A stretch of DNA of 64,000 nt, from assembly GCA_018343915.1 (NCBI GenBank), contig JABRWF010000007.1, positions 868,001 to 932,000 on the forward strand, written 5' to 3'. This document shows positions 1 to 12,376 of the stretch, in pieces. Position numbers and translations under genes: made by a program. A model generated the notes under the pieces. That model did not search any database. It was given only the letters and a program-made list of their open reading frames with translations, and had not been told where the DNA came from. This stretch comes from Agroathelia rolfsii. Its lineage: Eukaryota; Basidiomycota; Agaricomycetes; Amylocorticiales; Amylocorticiaceae. The number at the start of each line of letters is the position of its first letter. Within the stretch, counting starts at the first letter, position 1.

Positions 1-165
1 CCATGCGAGGCGGGAGAGGGCAGGAAGAGTGTTTGCGGAGGCGACTTGAGGTCGGCGCTTTGGCACACGATCGCCGGTGTCGTTGCGTGGGCCGTCAGGA
101 TACCAGTACGAGACCATGCCAGGGGCCTAGTGGAATCGTCACTCTTGTGTACTCGCAGTTATTGA
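1..165 (+). CDS. possible 3' end of a gene cut by the left edge
   Basis: The frame beginning at base 1 is open for 54 codons and stops at 163-165. It reads as plausible protein with a hydrophobic stretch (LWHTIAGVVAWAVRIPV) and GC-rich third positions. A second open frame (3-242) overlaps it, and I cannot choose between them on sequence alone. No family is recognised. The GC-rich composition, which drops after about base 240, is the main reason to suspect coding sequence here. Confidence 0.25.
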   Translation, partial: PCEAGEGRKSVCGGDLRSALWHTIAGVVAWAVRIPVRDHARGLVESSLLCTRSY

Positions 166-568
166 GATGGGCTGAAGATCATGGTGCGTACGCACGGACG
201 GTTTGGTTCAGTGAGTGGGATGTAATGCCACCATTCATGTAATGAAGACGATTCCTCTTTTGCTTTTCCCTTATTCATGACCAGGACAAGTGGGGATAAT
301 TTTTGGAGTGTCTTATTTGTGTCCGTGGGCTTCACTATGGTGCCCTCTTGCGATGGTATTTTGTAGGGAAGGGCCTGGGTATGTATGATTTGTATATAAG
401 GTGTGTCTCATGCGGTGATCACAACACCGACTGCCCTCCAAATGCGGAAATTGCACGATCACGTGTGTGAAGAGTGACATGATGTAATGACACTCTCAAG
501 TAGCCTTGAGTTTCTTCTTGACTTGCTGCGACTGCACTTGCCAGTGTCTCGTAGTAACACTCATTGAC
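166..568. other. intergenic stretch upstream of the Coq11-like gene
   Basis: No gene is supported here. The stretch would hold the 3' UTR of any left-edge gene and the promoter of the gene starting at 569. A TATA-like run (tatataagg) lies near 394, about 175 bp upstream of that start codon. Confidence 0.4.
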
Positions 569-1958
569 ATGGAGCCATTAGCACACAAAATCATTGTTGT
601 CGGTGGGAACGGCTTCCTCGGCTCTGCTGTATGCAAGGCTGCCCTGGCAAGGGGCATGCAAGTAACAAGCATCAGGTGCATCACCTTGACAATATAATAC
701 GCCTGCTCTAGTAATCTCTGGTGTCTCATACGGAATCTCTGAAAAAGCTCGTCTGGACGCCCGTATACTACACCCAAGGGACATACACCCGCCTGGGTTT
801 CTAAAGTAAATATTTTACTGCTCCCACGAACCTTTGTGTCTTCTTTTCATCGTTCTCTGGAGATTGACTCTTGACGTATGCCTATTTCTCTGGGCACTGT
901 CTGCATTTCAATAGGTTAATTGGGTCAAAGCCGATGCACTGGTACCTGCGACATACTCACATCTGCTTCCCACCGCAACGGGTGTCGTTCATACGCTCGG
1001 TACACTTTTAGAAGATCCAGGAAAGTACAAGAAAGCTATAAAGGAAAGCGACATCTTCGGCCTGCTGGGCAGTGTACTGGGAGGTGGGAGCAGCAGTAAT
1101 CCATTGAAGAGAGGTTCTGGACAGAGCGCGTACGACATTCTCAACAGAGACTCCGGTCAGTTATGCCCCCCGCATCTGTTTCAAAAGTGTTTTAATATAC
1201 TAAGTTGTGTGTACATTTCATACAGCTTTGCAAGTCGCACAAGCCTTTGCAGAGAGCACACCCGAATCCCTACCCCTCTCTCCACGCCCGTTCGTCTTCG
1301 TCTCTGCCGAGGACATCTTCCGCCCCGTCGTTTCCGCGCGTTACATCGAAAGCAAACGCGAGGCCGAGGCGGGTATCGAGCGTCTCGCACTCGCTCACCC
1401 CGACCGCCTGTACGGCGTGTACATGCGTCCCAGTAAGTCCCCTCACCATTACACAAGAACTTTCTTTCTCAAACATCTGATAAACGCGAACATCGACAAT
1501 CTTCACAAGGTCTGATCTATCACCCACACTTCCGGCCACTCTCCACACCCTTCGCAGCGGCACTCGACCTCTCCGCGACGCTACACCGGAACGCCCCACG
1601 GACGTTGCCAACGCCTGCGTCTGTCCTACGCGCGCTAGCGCCTGTGTTACCCGCACCACCACCACCACAGCAGCAGCAGCAGCAGCAGGATCAGCAACGA
1701 GGCTCGTCTTCGCCGCTGTACTCAATCGCCAACGCGCTCACGATCCCACCCATTCACGTCGAGCACGTCGCGGAGGCGATCTGTGTCGCGCTTGGTGGTC
1801 GTCCTAGACAACACCTGCACCATGAGGAAGTAGGGGCGGATGCGGAATATCAGCAGCATGTGAGCGGCGTGGTAGATGTAGCGCGTATGCGCGAGCTCAT
1901 CGGATGGGCGGACAAGGGCGCTGGCGGCTCTGCTACTGGTGTGCATGTGCATGCGTGA
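569..1958 (+). CDS. COQ11: Coq11-like mitochondrial NAD(P)-binding protein (atypical SDR)
   Basis: Five exons can be read. Exon 1 starts at ATG 569 and encodes the Rossmann dinucleotide-binding motif VVGGNGFLGSAVCKAAL near residues 10-26, followed by QVTSISSSGRP across the first intron (676 to about 748). Later exons give NRDSALQVAQAF, FVFVSAEDIF and RYIESKREAEAGIERL, the helix carrying the YxxxK-like pair of atypical SDRs. The C-terminal part has HVEHVAEAICVAL and ends MRELIGWADK plus a short tail. This pattern matches the yeast Coq11/YLR290C family and the 39 kDa complex I subunit-like SDRs. Coq11 associates with the coenzyme Q biosynthetic complex in mitochondria. A seven-residue polyglutamine run (CAG repeats near 1669-1687) interrupts the region before the C-terminal helix. 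The gene is convergent with the adenylate kinase, with 426 bp between the stop codons. The family call is firm; the exact substrate is unknown. Confidence 0.82.
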
Positions 1959-2384
1959 CTTGAAGGAGCAGAATGGGCGGGGTACTAGATGTATCTTGCA
2001 TCCCTAAAATTATCATCACGCATCTTTTCAACAAAAAGAAAAGGAAACGAATATCCATTTTTGCTCTAATCGTAACTATGATACAAATGTACACATTATC
2101 CATGTGCATGAAAAGGTTGATAATTATACAAGGAAAGTTGGCGAGCAAACGAGAAAAGTCGAGACAGTGGTGTGAGCAAATCAAGAAAAAAGTGCATCAG
2201 GTAGCCAGCCGCGTGGCAAAATTTATGGAGAGAGAAAAATAAATAAATAAGGTCATTATAGGTCAGAAACCCCATAGCCATCGCGGCACCCTGAACAACA
2301 ACAAAGAAAAGAGATGAAAAACGGTAGCATCAAAAGTCATTATCATCATCTACGACGATAACAAGCAACAAAACGATAGTTGCT

Positions 2385-3633
<1,249 letters not shown>

Positions 3634-6191
3634 CCAAAACCAGCAAGATGGTTGGAGGAAAAGGGAAGAGAAAGGGTAGGGGGAGATATAAGCTGGGCGT
3701 TGGGATAAGCGGCTGCGGGGTTATAAGACGTATCATACGCGGCGGCCTATGAGGCCATGCACACCAAGAATTGCAAGAAAGTCTTGCCAGTGGGAAATTG
3801 GGCCCCCACCGTTGGGGATGCGCCCTTTGATCATTCACACGGCGCTTAGTACGGCGCCGAGTCGTACGATGCACTGTAATGATTTATTCGTACGTTTACA
3901 GAACTGCTCGAGGCATTCATGGACTGCTGCATCCCTGGACAGGCAGGGTATTGCCGTTACTACTATAAAATATTCAAAACATTATTGCTTCTTGCAGCGT
4001 CATGCGACCATTACATGCGGATTTTGCGCGGCTTTTCTATGACTTCATCATCATCAATCCTAAGCTATTTGAATTGTGCCACAGGAGCATCCATGTTATT
4101 TCTGGGTGTGGATCGTGTAGAGCGAGTATATGCAAACAGCTATCAGGTCTTCCTGAGGCAAAGTACTACTGGGTAGTGTCTTCGAGGCAACTCACGGGAG
4201 CCACAGAAGTAAGCATCTGACCTTTGTTGTTGCGTCAAATTCAACTTGCGGTGGACTAGCTGCTGAGATCTTTTATTGCTTCATTGCACTCCCATGGTGT
4301 ATACAAGCCACTAGAATCCTCCATCTGGCCTGTCAAACTGTTTGAGTTACACACACACCGTTGTCTATTCCTTCATCCAACCAGATTCAAACCCAATTTC
4401 GCCATTCCGCATACATATCGCGCAAACATTATTCTCTCTCCAGGGTCTTATATGACTGGTTTTTACATACTGATTAATTGTTCCGCTTGTCTTGCTTTCT
4501 TATCTGAACAGCCCTGACTCGAATCATGTCTCAGCACAGCACTCGTTCCCGATATTGTCACAATCGATTCTACACTCGGAGTTTTGGAGCAGATAAGCGA
4601 ATTGAAAGTGATAAATCGTCTCGTTGAGTAGTCACACTGAAGGTTCGTGTCTTGAAGCTCACGAGGGCGGAAGCTTGCATTTCAATGATTCAGCTCGTCT
4701 AGGCTCCCCAAGCTCGGATGCGAAGAGCATGGGTTTTACCGTAGTATCTCTTTGTCCATTAGCTTCCTGTCTACCTGCATCTGGTATCTTCGTCTGGTAC
4801 ATGTGTTATCGTGTTGAATTTCGGCATGCATAAGTCATTAGGAAGTACCCTTGTCGATACTAGATCAATCGAGGCAGTCCTGTAGCTCGTCCGAACGAAA
4901 ACCTGGGTCTCAGACTTCAGTGGAATGGCCCGTCTATCAAAAACATTTTTATTCCCGGCATTTCGAGACTGTGCAGTGATCACGGAAAGCTAAGGGCTTA
5001 GAATGAATGCCGTGCCAGTGGGTTCTGTAGATCACCTCACTTGGGTACCGCAAACTCTTATAACATTCAATTTCCTCATTCAAGATGTTGCTTTTTGAGC
5101 ATCGCCCTATCCTTACCACGCGGGGACCACGAACGCCTTAGCTGCTATCGAAGAGAGTTACGTCAGTGTCAGCCACCATCAAAATCAACATTCCCATGCC
5201 ACGCTCAAACAGCTAGAACGACCTACTAATGCTTTCGGTTATCAAGCTAAAGATATCAAGACGCAAACCATGTGTAGTGGTACTTTTATTTATATCTTTC
5301 TCACTAGTGCCAGAGAATACCCCTGTTACAACAAATATCATCAGATTTGACTGTCCAGGAGATCTCGTTGAATTTGTTAGAAGGTTGTCGCGATCAATTG
5401 ACAAGATCTTTGTTTCGGCTCATCAACGCATCAACCACATACGCAACGCAAGTCGTGGCCTATGTTGCTCTGCGGCTTTACGCTCAACCATTTTTTTCTG
5501 TTGATCTCAGTTGCCATAGCCAGTTCATTTTATTCAATCGCTTGATGTAGCGCATAGCATCTGGACTGTTGTCAATGCTATCACAGACTTGACAGTTGTC
5601 AGTTACAGCTTTGATTTATTTGATTTCAAGACTGTATGGATCATAGAGGGCTTGTTTATGACCCGTCATATGCATAGTCAAGGAATGAATTGATCGTAGT
5701 GAATGCTGTGCCAACTCAAAATGTCACTATAGCAAATTCGCTAGGTTTCGTGGCCAAGAATTCATTTCTTTATTTGGGTCCCTTCTCCTCCAGACTTATC
5801 TTGACAAGGGACCTATACGGGTGTTACTAAGAGTACCGCCGACAACAAGCCTTGAGGACGTTAATGTTACTTTATCGGTACATGTATTGCTGTCCAAGTG
5901 AACTGGCACCGCGGCTCCAGTAACACCTGAATGCGATAACGCCCATGGTATCTTCGACGCCAATGTATCCAAACCCTCCATAATAAGTATACCAACCAAG
6001 AGCCCGAACATACGCATTCCTCGGAGTGGTACTATCTCTGCACGCGACGCCTGACCAATGGTAACGCTGTCGATTAGCAAAATTGTGGCTGTCAAGTATA
6101 CCTATATATGTCTATTGATGCAAACTTGAACAAACCAGGGTAGAACGGAGACAGAGTCCAAGAATGGTGTCATTACATTTTACATGCATGC
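3634..6191. other. gene-poor 2.5 kb interval
   Basis: Only short open frames are present (under about 100 codons), without recognisable motifs or convincing exon chains. Composition is close to 45% GC with no obvious terminal repeats. Candidate exons near 5229-5550 (+) and 5796-6095 (-) could be gene relics, but I could not join them into a protein. The first part (3634-3750) is the promoter of the adenylate kinase gene. Confidence 0.4.
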
Positions 6192-7754
6192 TCACATGTA
6201 CATATCATCCAAAGTATCGTCTTCTGATGGTGGTGGTATTGCTGTTGCTGGAGGCGCTGGTGACTCCGCCACCGTCGTCGTAGCAGCTGCCTTCCGTTTA
6301 GCATCGTTATCTCGCTCTATCTCGTCCATAACATCCCACATCTCTTCATCGTCATCAGCCGCCGCCATTATCTTTGGCGCCGATGAAGGTTGGGCGCCAC
6401 TCATCCGAGGCGCGGATGGCGGTGCGTCCAGGACGGCCCACATCTCCTCGTCCTCGTCGTCGACATCAGGTGCCCTTGATAAGCTTGCGGCCGAAGGTCC
6501 TGACTTGGCCGAGGCATTAGGGACAGATTGTAGAGCCGCCAAGCGCGCCTCTTCAGCACGGATAATCTCGTCCAGATCAAAATCATCCCGCCCCTCCGGT
6601 GCACCAGACGAAGCGGACGCCGAAGATGGTGCCTGCGTTCCAGTTCGTTGTCTCTGGCGTTCCTCCTCGGCGCGAATAATAGCATCGATGTCGAAGTCAT
6701 CATCGTCTTCTGGCTCAGATGACGGTGGAGGCAAGGTGGGTGTATGTGCAGATTCACCACCATCTGATTCAGTGCCGCCTAAACGGAGTTGATCCCGTGT
6801 AGCTGCTATTGTATCCCCTCCTTCCTCGTCTTCATCTTCGTTATCTGACCCCTGGGCAGGTGGTCGGCCGTTAATAAGACCCTTGGCTTCGTCGTGCCAG
6901 ACGCTCAGGGCGACCTAGATGTTAAGAGAAGGCAGGTCAGCAGACTGTATATGTAGATAATAAAAGAATATATGAATGAGCTATTCACATTCATCCGTTT
7001 GGAATGACACAGTTTCTCCACTCTATCGACCGTATCTCGGAACTGGGTCTTGGGGTAGAGCTTATGCGCCCAAAAGTGATATACTTTTAGCAGTCTCGCT
7101 AAATCAGCCTCCTACACGAACCAATAGAAACGCAAAAGATTAGAATTGAAAGAGCCGCATGATAATCAAAGAAAGCATGAAGCCCGCGCGTCCTACTTCA
7201 TGACCCTTGCCTTTGACCTTGAACCCCTTCAAGTTCTTGATTAACGCCGGGAAGCCATCCTCGCTCAGGAGACGGGCTTCATTCAATGGCGGTGCCCGTT
7301 TGATAGGTTTCTTCTCCCCGGTGGAGTCCTTGTCCTTCCCCTTAGCCGTCGTGCCAGCATCGCCCATGTCACGGGGAGGTGAGCTGCTGGGCATGATACG
7401 ATGTCTGCCAGGCATTGAAGATGGTGGTGCTTGGCTGCTCCCCATATTCTGGGCATTGCGAGCATCCGCCTGGCGCTTGAGCGCGTCTAGGCCGAGAGCA
7501 GGGGCAAGCGCCCTCAGCTCCCCGTCATCTTCGAGATCGTCGAGATCGGCAAAAAGTGCATCGATATCAGCACGCGCCGAAACTGCGCGTGAGGAAGATG
7601 GACGGGTAGGCGTTTTAGGCGCTGCCGCATGGGCATTTCCAATAGTGTTGTCGTCATCAGGGTCAGGTAGGAAGAGCGACTCGGTGGAACGGCTTGCTTG
7701 GGCTATGGTGTTTTCTACGGGGTTGTCCCAGATGTCATCGAGCGAAGCAGACAT
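6192..7754 (-). CDS. CSM3: Swi3-domain replication fork protection protein (TIPIN/Csm3 homologue)
   Basis: Three exons. The first (7754 to about 7201) encodes an acidic, Ser/Pro-rich N-terminus and the start of the Swi3 domain (LNEARLLSEDGFPALIKNLK, then GFKVKGKGHE). The second gives EADLARLLKVYHFWAHKLYP and DTVDRVEKLCHSKRMN, the core of the Swi3 domain. The third gives VALSVWHDEAKG and a long acidic tail with three similar Asp/Glu-rich motifs, two of the type DFDLDEIIRAEEAR / DFDIDAIIRAEEER. Csm3/Swi3/TIPIN proteins pair with Tof1/Swi1/TIMELESS to stabilise stalled forks and support checkpoint signalling in the nucleus. The start at 7754 gives MSASLDDIWDNPV, a typical beginning for this family. 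The gene is divergent from the methyltransferase at 8012, sharing a 257 bp intergenic region. Confidence 0.85.
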
Positions 7755-8011
7755 GAGAACGATTAGGTTTATTTTTCTTTAATCAGATATTTTCGAATAG
7801 CAATAATCCCAGTAAATGAGACTAATACGTCTGCTTCAGCTTAGAGAAGAAGGCGCGGGCAGAGGTCGAGCGCGTTGTTTGTCTCTGTTGACGCGTTTGC
7901 CACTTCGAGGGTACAAGAAGTTGGTCACGATCATCATCATTATCAAGTCAAGAGAGAACTCGACAAGCACTTCTGCATACACTCTTGGTTTCTACGATTC
8001 TGGGATTGACA

Positions 8012-10645
8012 ATGGACGTCGAGCAAAAAGGCATACCTGATCCCGATGTGAAATTTGGCATTGATTACTGGACTCAACAACCCGCTAGCCTGGATGGCGT
8101 CTTGGGTAAGTGCAAAATATCCTGGACACACCATGCGGTGGTGATCTATCCTCCACCTACTTCCCGTATATTATCGCCTAACGTCGATCTTGTACGGTAA
8201 TTTTTACTGGGAGGATCAACACGGCTCTTCTGTATTCTTTGTTGATTCTGTTTTTCTCGCTGTGATCAGGCGGCTTCGGCACTGGTGTAAGTTGTTCGCC
8301 ATCATCATCTTTGTTTATTATCTACCTCCCTTCATTTCCTCGGGGCGAGAAAAAAAAAAAAAGAAGGAATCATTACAGCTATACATGAAATAATTTCCTG
8401 TTGTTCTGTGCCTAAATGACCTTGCTCCCTGCATCTCTGCATATCCTGAAATCATACATGGCATAGACAAAAAAAAATTATGCGATTCAGTCCTCGCACT
8501 CAAAATACATTTTTCATGATGCATAATGACTGGCAACAGTGCCAGTGGCACTTTTGGGAATGCAAAAACATCCGCTCATTTGCATTAATACCTTCTTCAT
8601 GATTCATGAAAAAGAAGCCTATTCATATCATCTTCATATAAAAAAGAAAAAAGAAAAAATACAAGTGTAATAATGATGACATGTTTGTTAATTTTCATAT
8701 TGGCATCATTTACAGAGTCTTCCTCGCGTCGATGCTCTGGGATCACGCCAGTTCCTGCTTTACCTGCGACCGGACCTGTGCACGGTCCCTTCTGCCATCA
8801 GACCGCTCTCTTCCACTAGGCTATTGGGAGTACAAGAAGAAAAACAGGATCAAGGGAAAGGAACGCCGGGACCTCCTTCGGCCTCTCTTGGCACCAGCAG
8901 CAGGGTGGGGAGGAGGAGAATACGAGCCCTCGACGTGGGCGCCGGCATCGGCCGTGTGACGTCAACAGTGCTCCTTCATCTCGTCGACGATGTGGTCCTG
9001 CTCGAACCTGTGGAACCGTTTATCCAGCGCGCTATTGCCCTGGGTCGTGCGAGCGAGACGGACGAGGAGGATGTTGGGTACACACCTCCGACGAGTAAAA
9101 ATCATGGCACTCCTGCAGTTTTCGGATCGACAGCATGGCACGGCGAAGCTGCGATGGGAACGGAGGTGTCAGGTCGAGTGGAAGCGGAAGGGGATGATAA
9201 TGATGATGATGATGAGAATAAGGCTAGGGAGGAAGCAGATGAGCCAAAACAGCCGAAGTGGAAAGGCATCGAAAACAAAACGAAAAGCGTAACGTTCATC
9301 CAGGCCACGCTGCAAGACTTTGATCCGTTGCACCCGCCTCAAGCATTGGCGCGCGTCGGCTATGTTCCACCTGTCACACAAAGCTTGCTCACTACACAAG
9401 AAAAACCGGCAGCAACTTCTTCAATTAGTGAGGACACGGGCACGAAGCAACATGGGATGCTAAATGAGGGAGTGGAAGTAGGCTTCGATGTGATCTGGTG
9501 TCAATGGTGCCTCGGCCACCTAAGTGACGTCGACCTCGTCTCTTTCCTTGAGCGCAGTCGTTCAGCTCTGCGCGATGACAGCCTTCAAGGAGGAGTAGCG
9601 GGAGCAGGTAGGCCGCTCATCGTTGTGAAAGAAAACGTATGTACGGAACCGGAGGGTGTGCCGCTCACGGTGTTCGACCCAGAAGACTCAAGTTTGACGA
9701 GGTTCGTTTGCCTCCTCACTACTTGTTCCGTTCCTGATCCTTATCTCTTCCTACTTCCATCTTTTTCCCCTTTCTTCTTCCTCTCGTCTTCTGTTGCTTC
9801 TTCGTACCCTTTCCCTGTGTTCTTTCAACTTTCTATTCATCTCCTGTTACGTTTTTCTTCGCCTTTCGCACTCCTAAAATTCCTTTTTTTCGGAATGGGG
9901 TATGCCGCCGATGCTACAGGCACCTCGGTACACACCTATTTGGATGCATTCACATTCACACAACAAACAAGCCATGGATGATTTATTAAAAAAAAAAAAA
10001 AAAAATCCATCACTGTTTTGTCATCATGATTTGCTAATTGATTCTTCCCTCCCTCCGGTGATCTTCGCTTGGATACTAACAAACCATTGCATCCGTATAT
10101 GACACACACATACAGAGGCGACCTCGCGTGGAAGAAGATATTCGAAACGGCCGGTCTCAAGATCGTACGGGAGCAAGTGCAAGAAGGGTTCCCAGAGGGG
10201 ATTTACACTGTGAAAATGTAAGTTGATGCTTCTTTCTATTGATGAAGTATGTCATGTACGCCCTATCTGTCATGACCAAAGTTCAGTCTATCAATGTGCA
10301 TTGTGTGCACGAGATTCAGAATGGTCAAAAAATGGACGGCGGCGTCTGATTAATATCATGCACACACGTATAACATGCTACTCTTTTCGTTTTCCCCACC
10401 CCCACCTCCCTTCCATACGCACTAGACCACTTTCATGCATATTTCCAAACAGGTCGTTTTGGCCTACTAGTGCGTGGGTTTGGAGCGGTGGTCTGGTTGT
10501 GCCTTGATGATTTTGATCTTTTTGGCTGTTCGCTCCAGCTCCCCGCCCTGGCTTATTCTATTCTGATGATCTGTCCATGGTCCATATTTCCATTTCCCGC
10601 GGGCTAATAACGGTTGTTCACATTTCCAGGTATGCGCTACGGTAG
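8012..10645 (+). CDS. NTM1: alpha-N-terminal protein methyltransferase (NTM1/Tae1 family)
   Basis: Exon 1 (ATG 8012) gives FGIDYWTQQPASLDGVLGG, the typical start of the family. A short exon gives GFGTG, and the exon from 8716 gives SLPRVDALGSRQFL. The SAM-binding motif is ALDVGAGIGRVT, followed by VVLLEPVEPFI. The catalytic-region motif DVIWCQWCLGHLSDVDLVSFL and the VVKENV strand are present. The last steps are DLAWKKIFETAGLKIVREQV, then a 412 nt intron (10218-10629) and a 16 nt final exon completing KMYALR-stop, which matches the conserved family ending. These enzymes methylate the alpha-amino group of proteins exposing X-Pro-Lys after Met removal. Oddities: a long acidic, low-complexity insertion (about residues 110-165, around 9060-9290) between SAM-binding and catalytic parts, and long introns near 8300-8715, 9700-10115 and at the end. 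Confidence 0.87.
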
Positions 10646-12376
10646 AAATTGGTTGTGTTCTATATACCCAAGAGCTACAAGAGAAAAACACAAGGAACGG
10701 GCTTTTTTCATGTCATACATGTCGGTGTGTATCATAGCCGTATAGACTCGTTCTGTGTGTAGCCACAGATAGAGCCGATGTGAGTGTTGGCGAAGCAACC
10801 AAAGCGCGCACGGGCGTGGCGGAGCCGCCGATGAAAGCAAAAAATAGAGCGAGGTAGATATAGAGACAATGAAAGCAAACGGGAGAACTGCGCTTCGTTA
10901 AGCTTGCCTAAGGAAGGATCTTGCTTAGCAAAGCGCTCTCGCCCACACAAACTTACGCGCGCGGCCATTATCAAACCGGTTCCGGCACAAGTAAAGTCAA
11001 AACAAACACCCCATTGATAGCTGATGCAGATTTTTTGTGTCAGTTCCGCTAACTTTTTTTCTGCTGTTCTTCCTCGTCTTTTCTATTCTTGGCTTATGCC
11101 TCGTGGTGGTGGTAGGTTGTGGGCAGTGTGCATCGGAAGGTCCTCATGGAAATAAGAAGAGGTGCCCGATGATGGCCATCCAATGACAATATCGTCTCTC
11201 TGGCATTCACTGGTCCAGGCCAGCAGGCCGTTGGTATGAGAACTTCGCTTTCCCTACTATACCTACACATTCCACTGGCACGTTTTGATGAATGATGATC
11301 ATGTTTTTGTCAACGGTAGTGTAGCAGCAGCCACAAAGCAAGAGTGCGCTTGGTGCCGGCGACTGATGATGCTGATGTTCTCATGTGTGTGCCTGGTGCA
11401 AGGGCACCAGCGGGGCGGATGCGGATGGCAAGATAGATCTCTGGAAGAAAAAAAAAAAAATGGGTGCGGATGTAGTGGGCCGGAAGCATTCACCCCAAGT
11501 ATGGTGTGATGCTGCGGGGTATGAATTCGCCGGAGTTGAATGTGGTGGAATATGAAGCCTTTTACCTTTTTTGGTATTTATGCCCTCTTCCCCTTGCACC
11601 AATGGCCGAAATCTTTCCAGCCACTGTATTCTCCGCTTTCGGGGACGCGCCTGATATGGGTTAGCCTATTTGCTTAGCTACCTTTGGTCAAAGCAGTCCC
11701 GGGTTACTTTACAGGGGAACTGGAAAGCCGCTTGAGGAGGTGAAGCCAAAGGGGAAAAAAGCACAAGACTGTTTAATTGAAGAAACAACTCAAGTGTCAA
11801 ACGCCAATGCTGCCACGCTCAGGGGCGATTTCCCTCTGGTATGACGATATAACGTATCCTATTCAGTGTGATACATGGGTAGGGCCCTGGATTACCGCCT
11901 TAGGCATTTTCATTTGATGGGAAAAAACTTCAAGTGGGCAACTGGATTGGTTTGGCGACGGCATAAACAGATTTTTCTTGCCCAGATCGAATCTATGGGA
12001 TACTATCAACTGCTAATCGCCGGAGACGAGGGCCGCGTCGTTCGCTCGCTGCTGTCTATTCCGACGACGATGATGAACGGATGGGCAGATGGCGGATGCC
12101 CCATCACCGATTTTCTGCTCTTCTTTCACGTGCTTCGCTGGGCCTTGCCCAGGACCAGTCCAACAGCGTTACAATCAACCTTGAGCCGAAAGAAGGAGCC
12201 AAACTGATATCTCGTTGCCCCAGTTATTAGTGCACTATATAGAGCAGCCCATCTGTGCTCATCCTACATCTTCGTCTTCACCGGGCCCCCGTTCACTCTT
12301 CCCTCTCACTGTACTTTTTCGCAGTCCATCATCTCTCCCGGCTTTCTTCCGTCGTCTCTGCTATTGTTTGCCAACC
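10646..12376. other. 1.7 kb intergenic region upstream of the MFS transporter
   Basis: No gene is supported. Open frames of up to 110 codons (for example 11875-12207) lack motifs. The last 140 bp are pyrimidine-rich, as is common for fungal promoters and 5' UTRs. Homopolymer A runs occur near 11448. Confidence 0.45.
12236..12242 (+). promoter_or_regulatory. probable TATA box of the MFS transporter gene
   Basis: The sequence TATATAG lies about 135 bp upstream of the start codon at 12377, followed by a CT-rich leader. The position and the leader suit a fungal core promoter. This is inferred from sequence only. Confidence 0.4.

Noticed and set aside
5229..5550. Relict of a DUF6535-type or other membrane protein in the gene-poor interval
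   Set aside because: Only weak hydrophobic resemblance; no conserved motif could be aligned.
11875..12207. 110-codon open frame upstream of the MFS transporter
   Set aside because: No motif, no plausible exon partners, and it overlaps the likely promoter region; regarded as chance.
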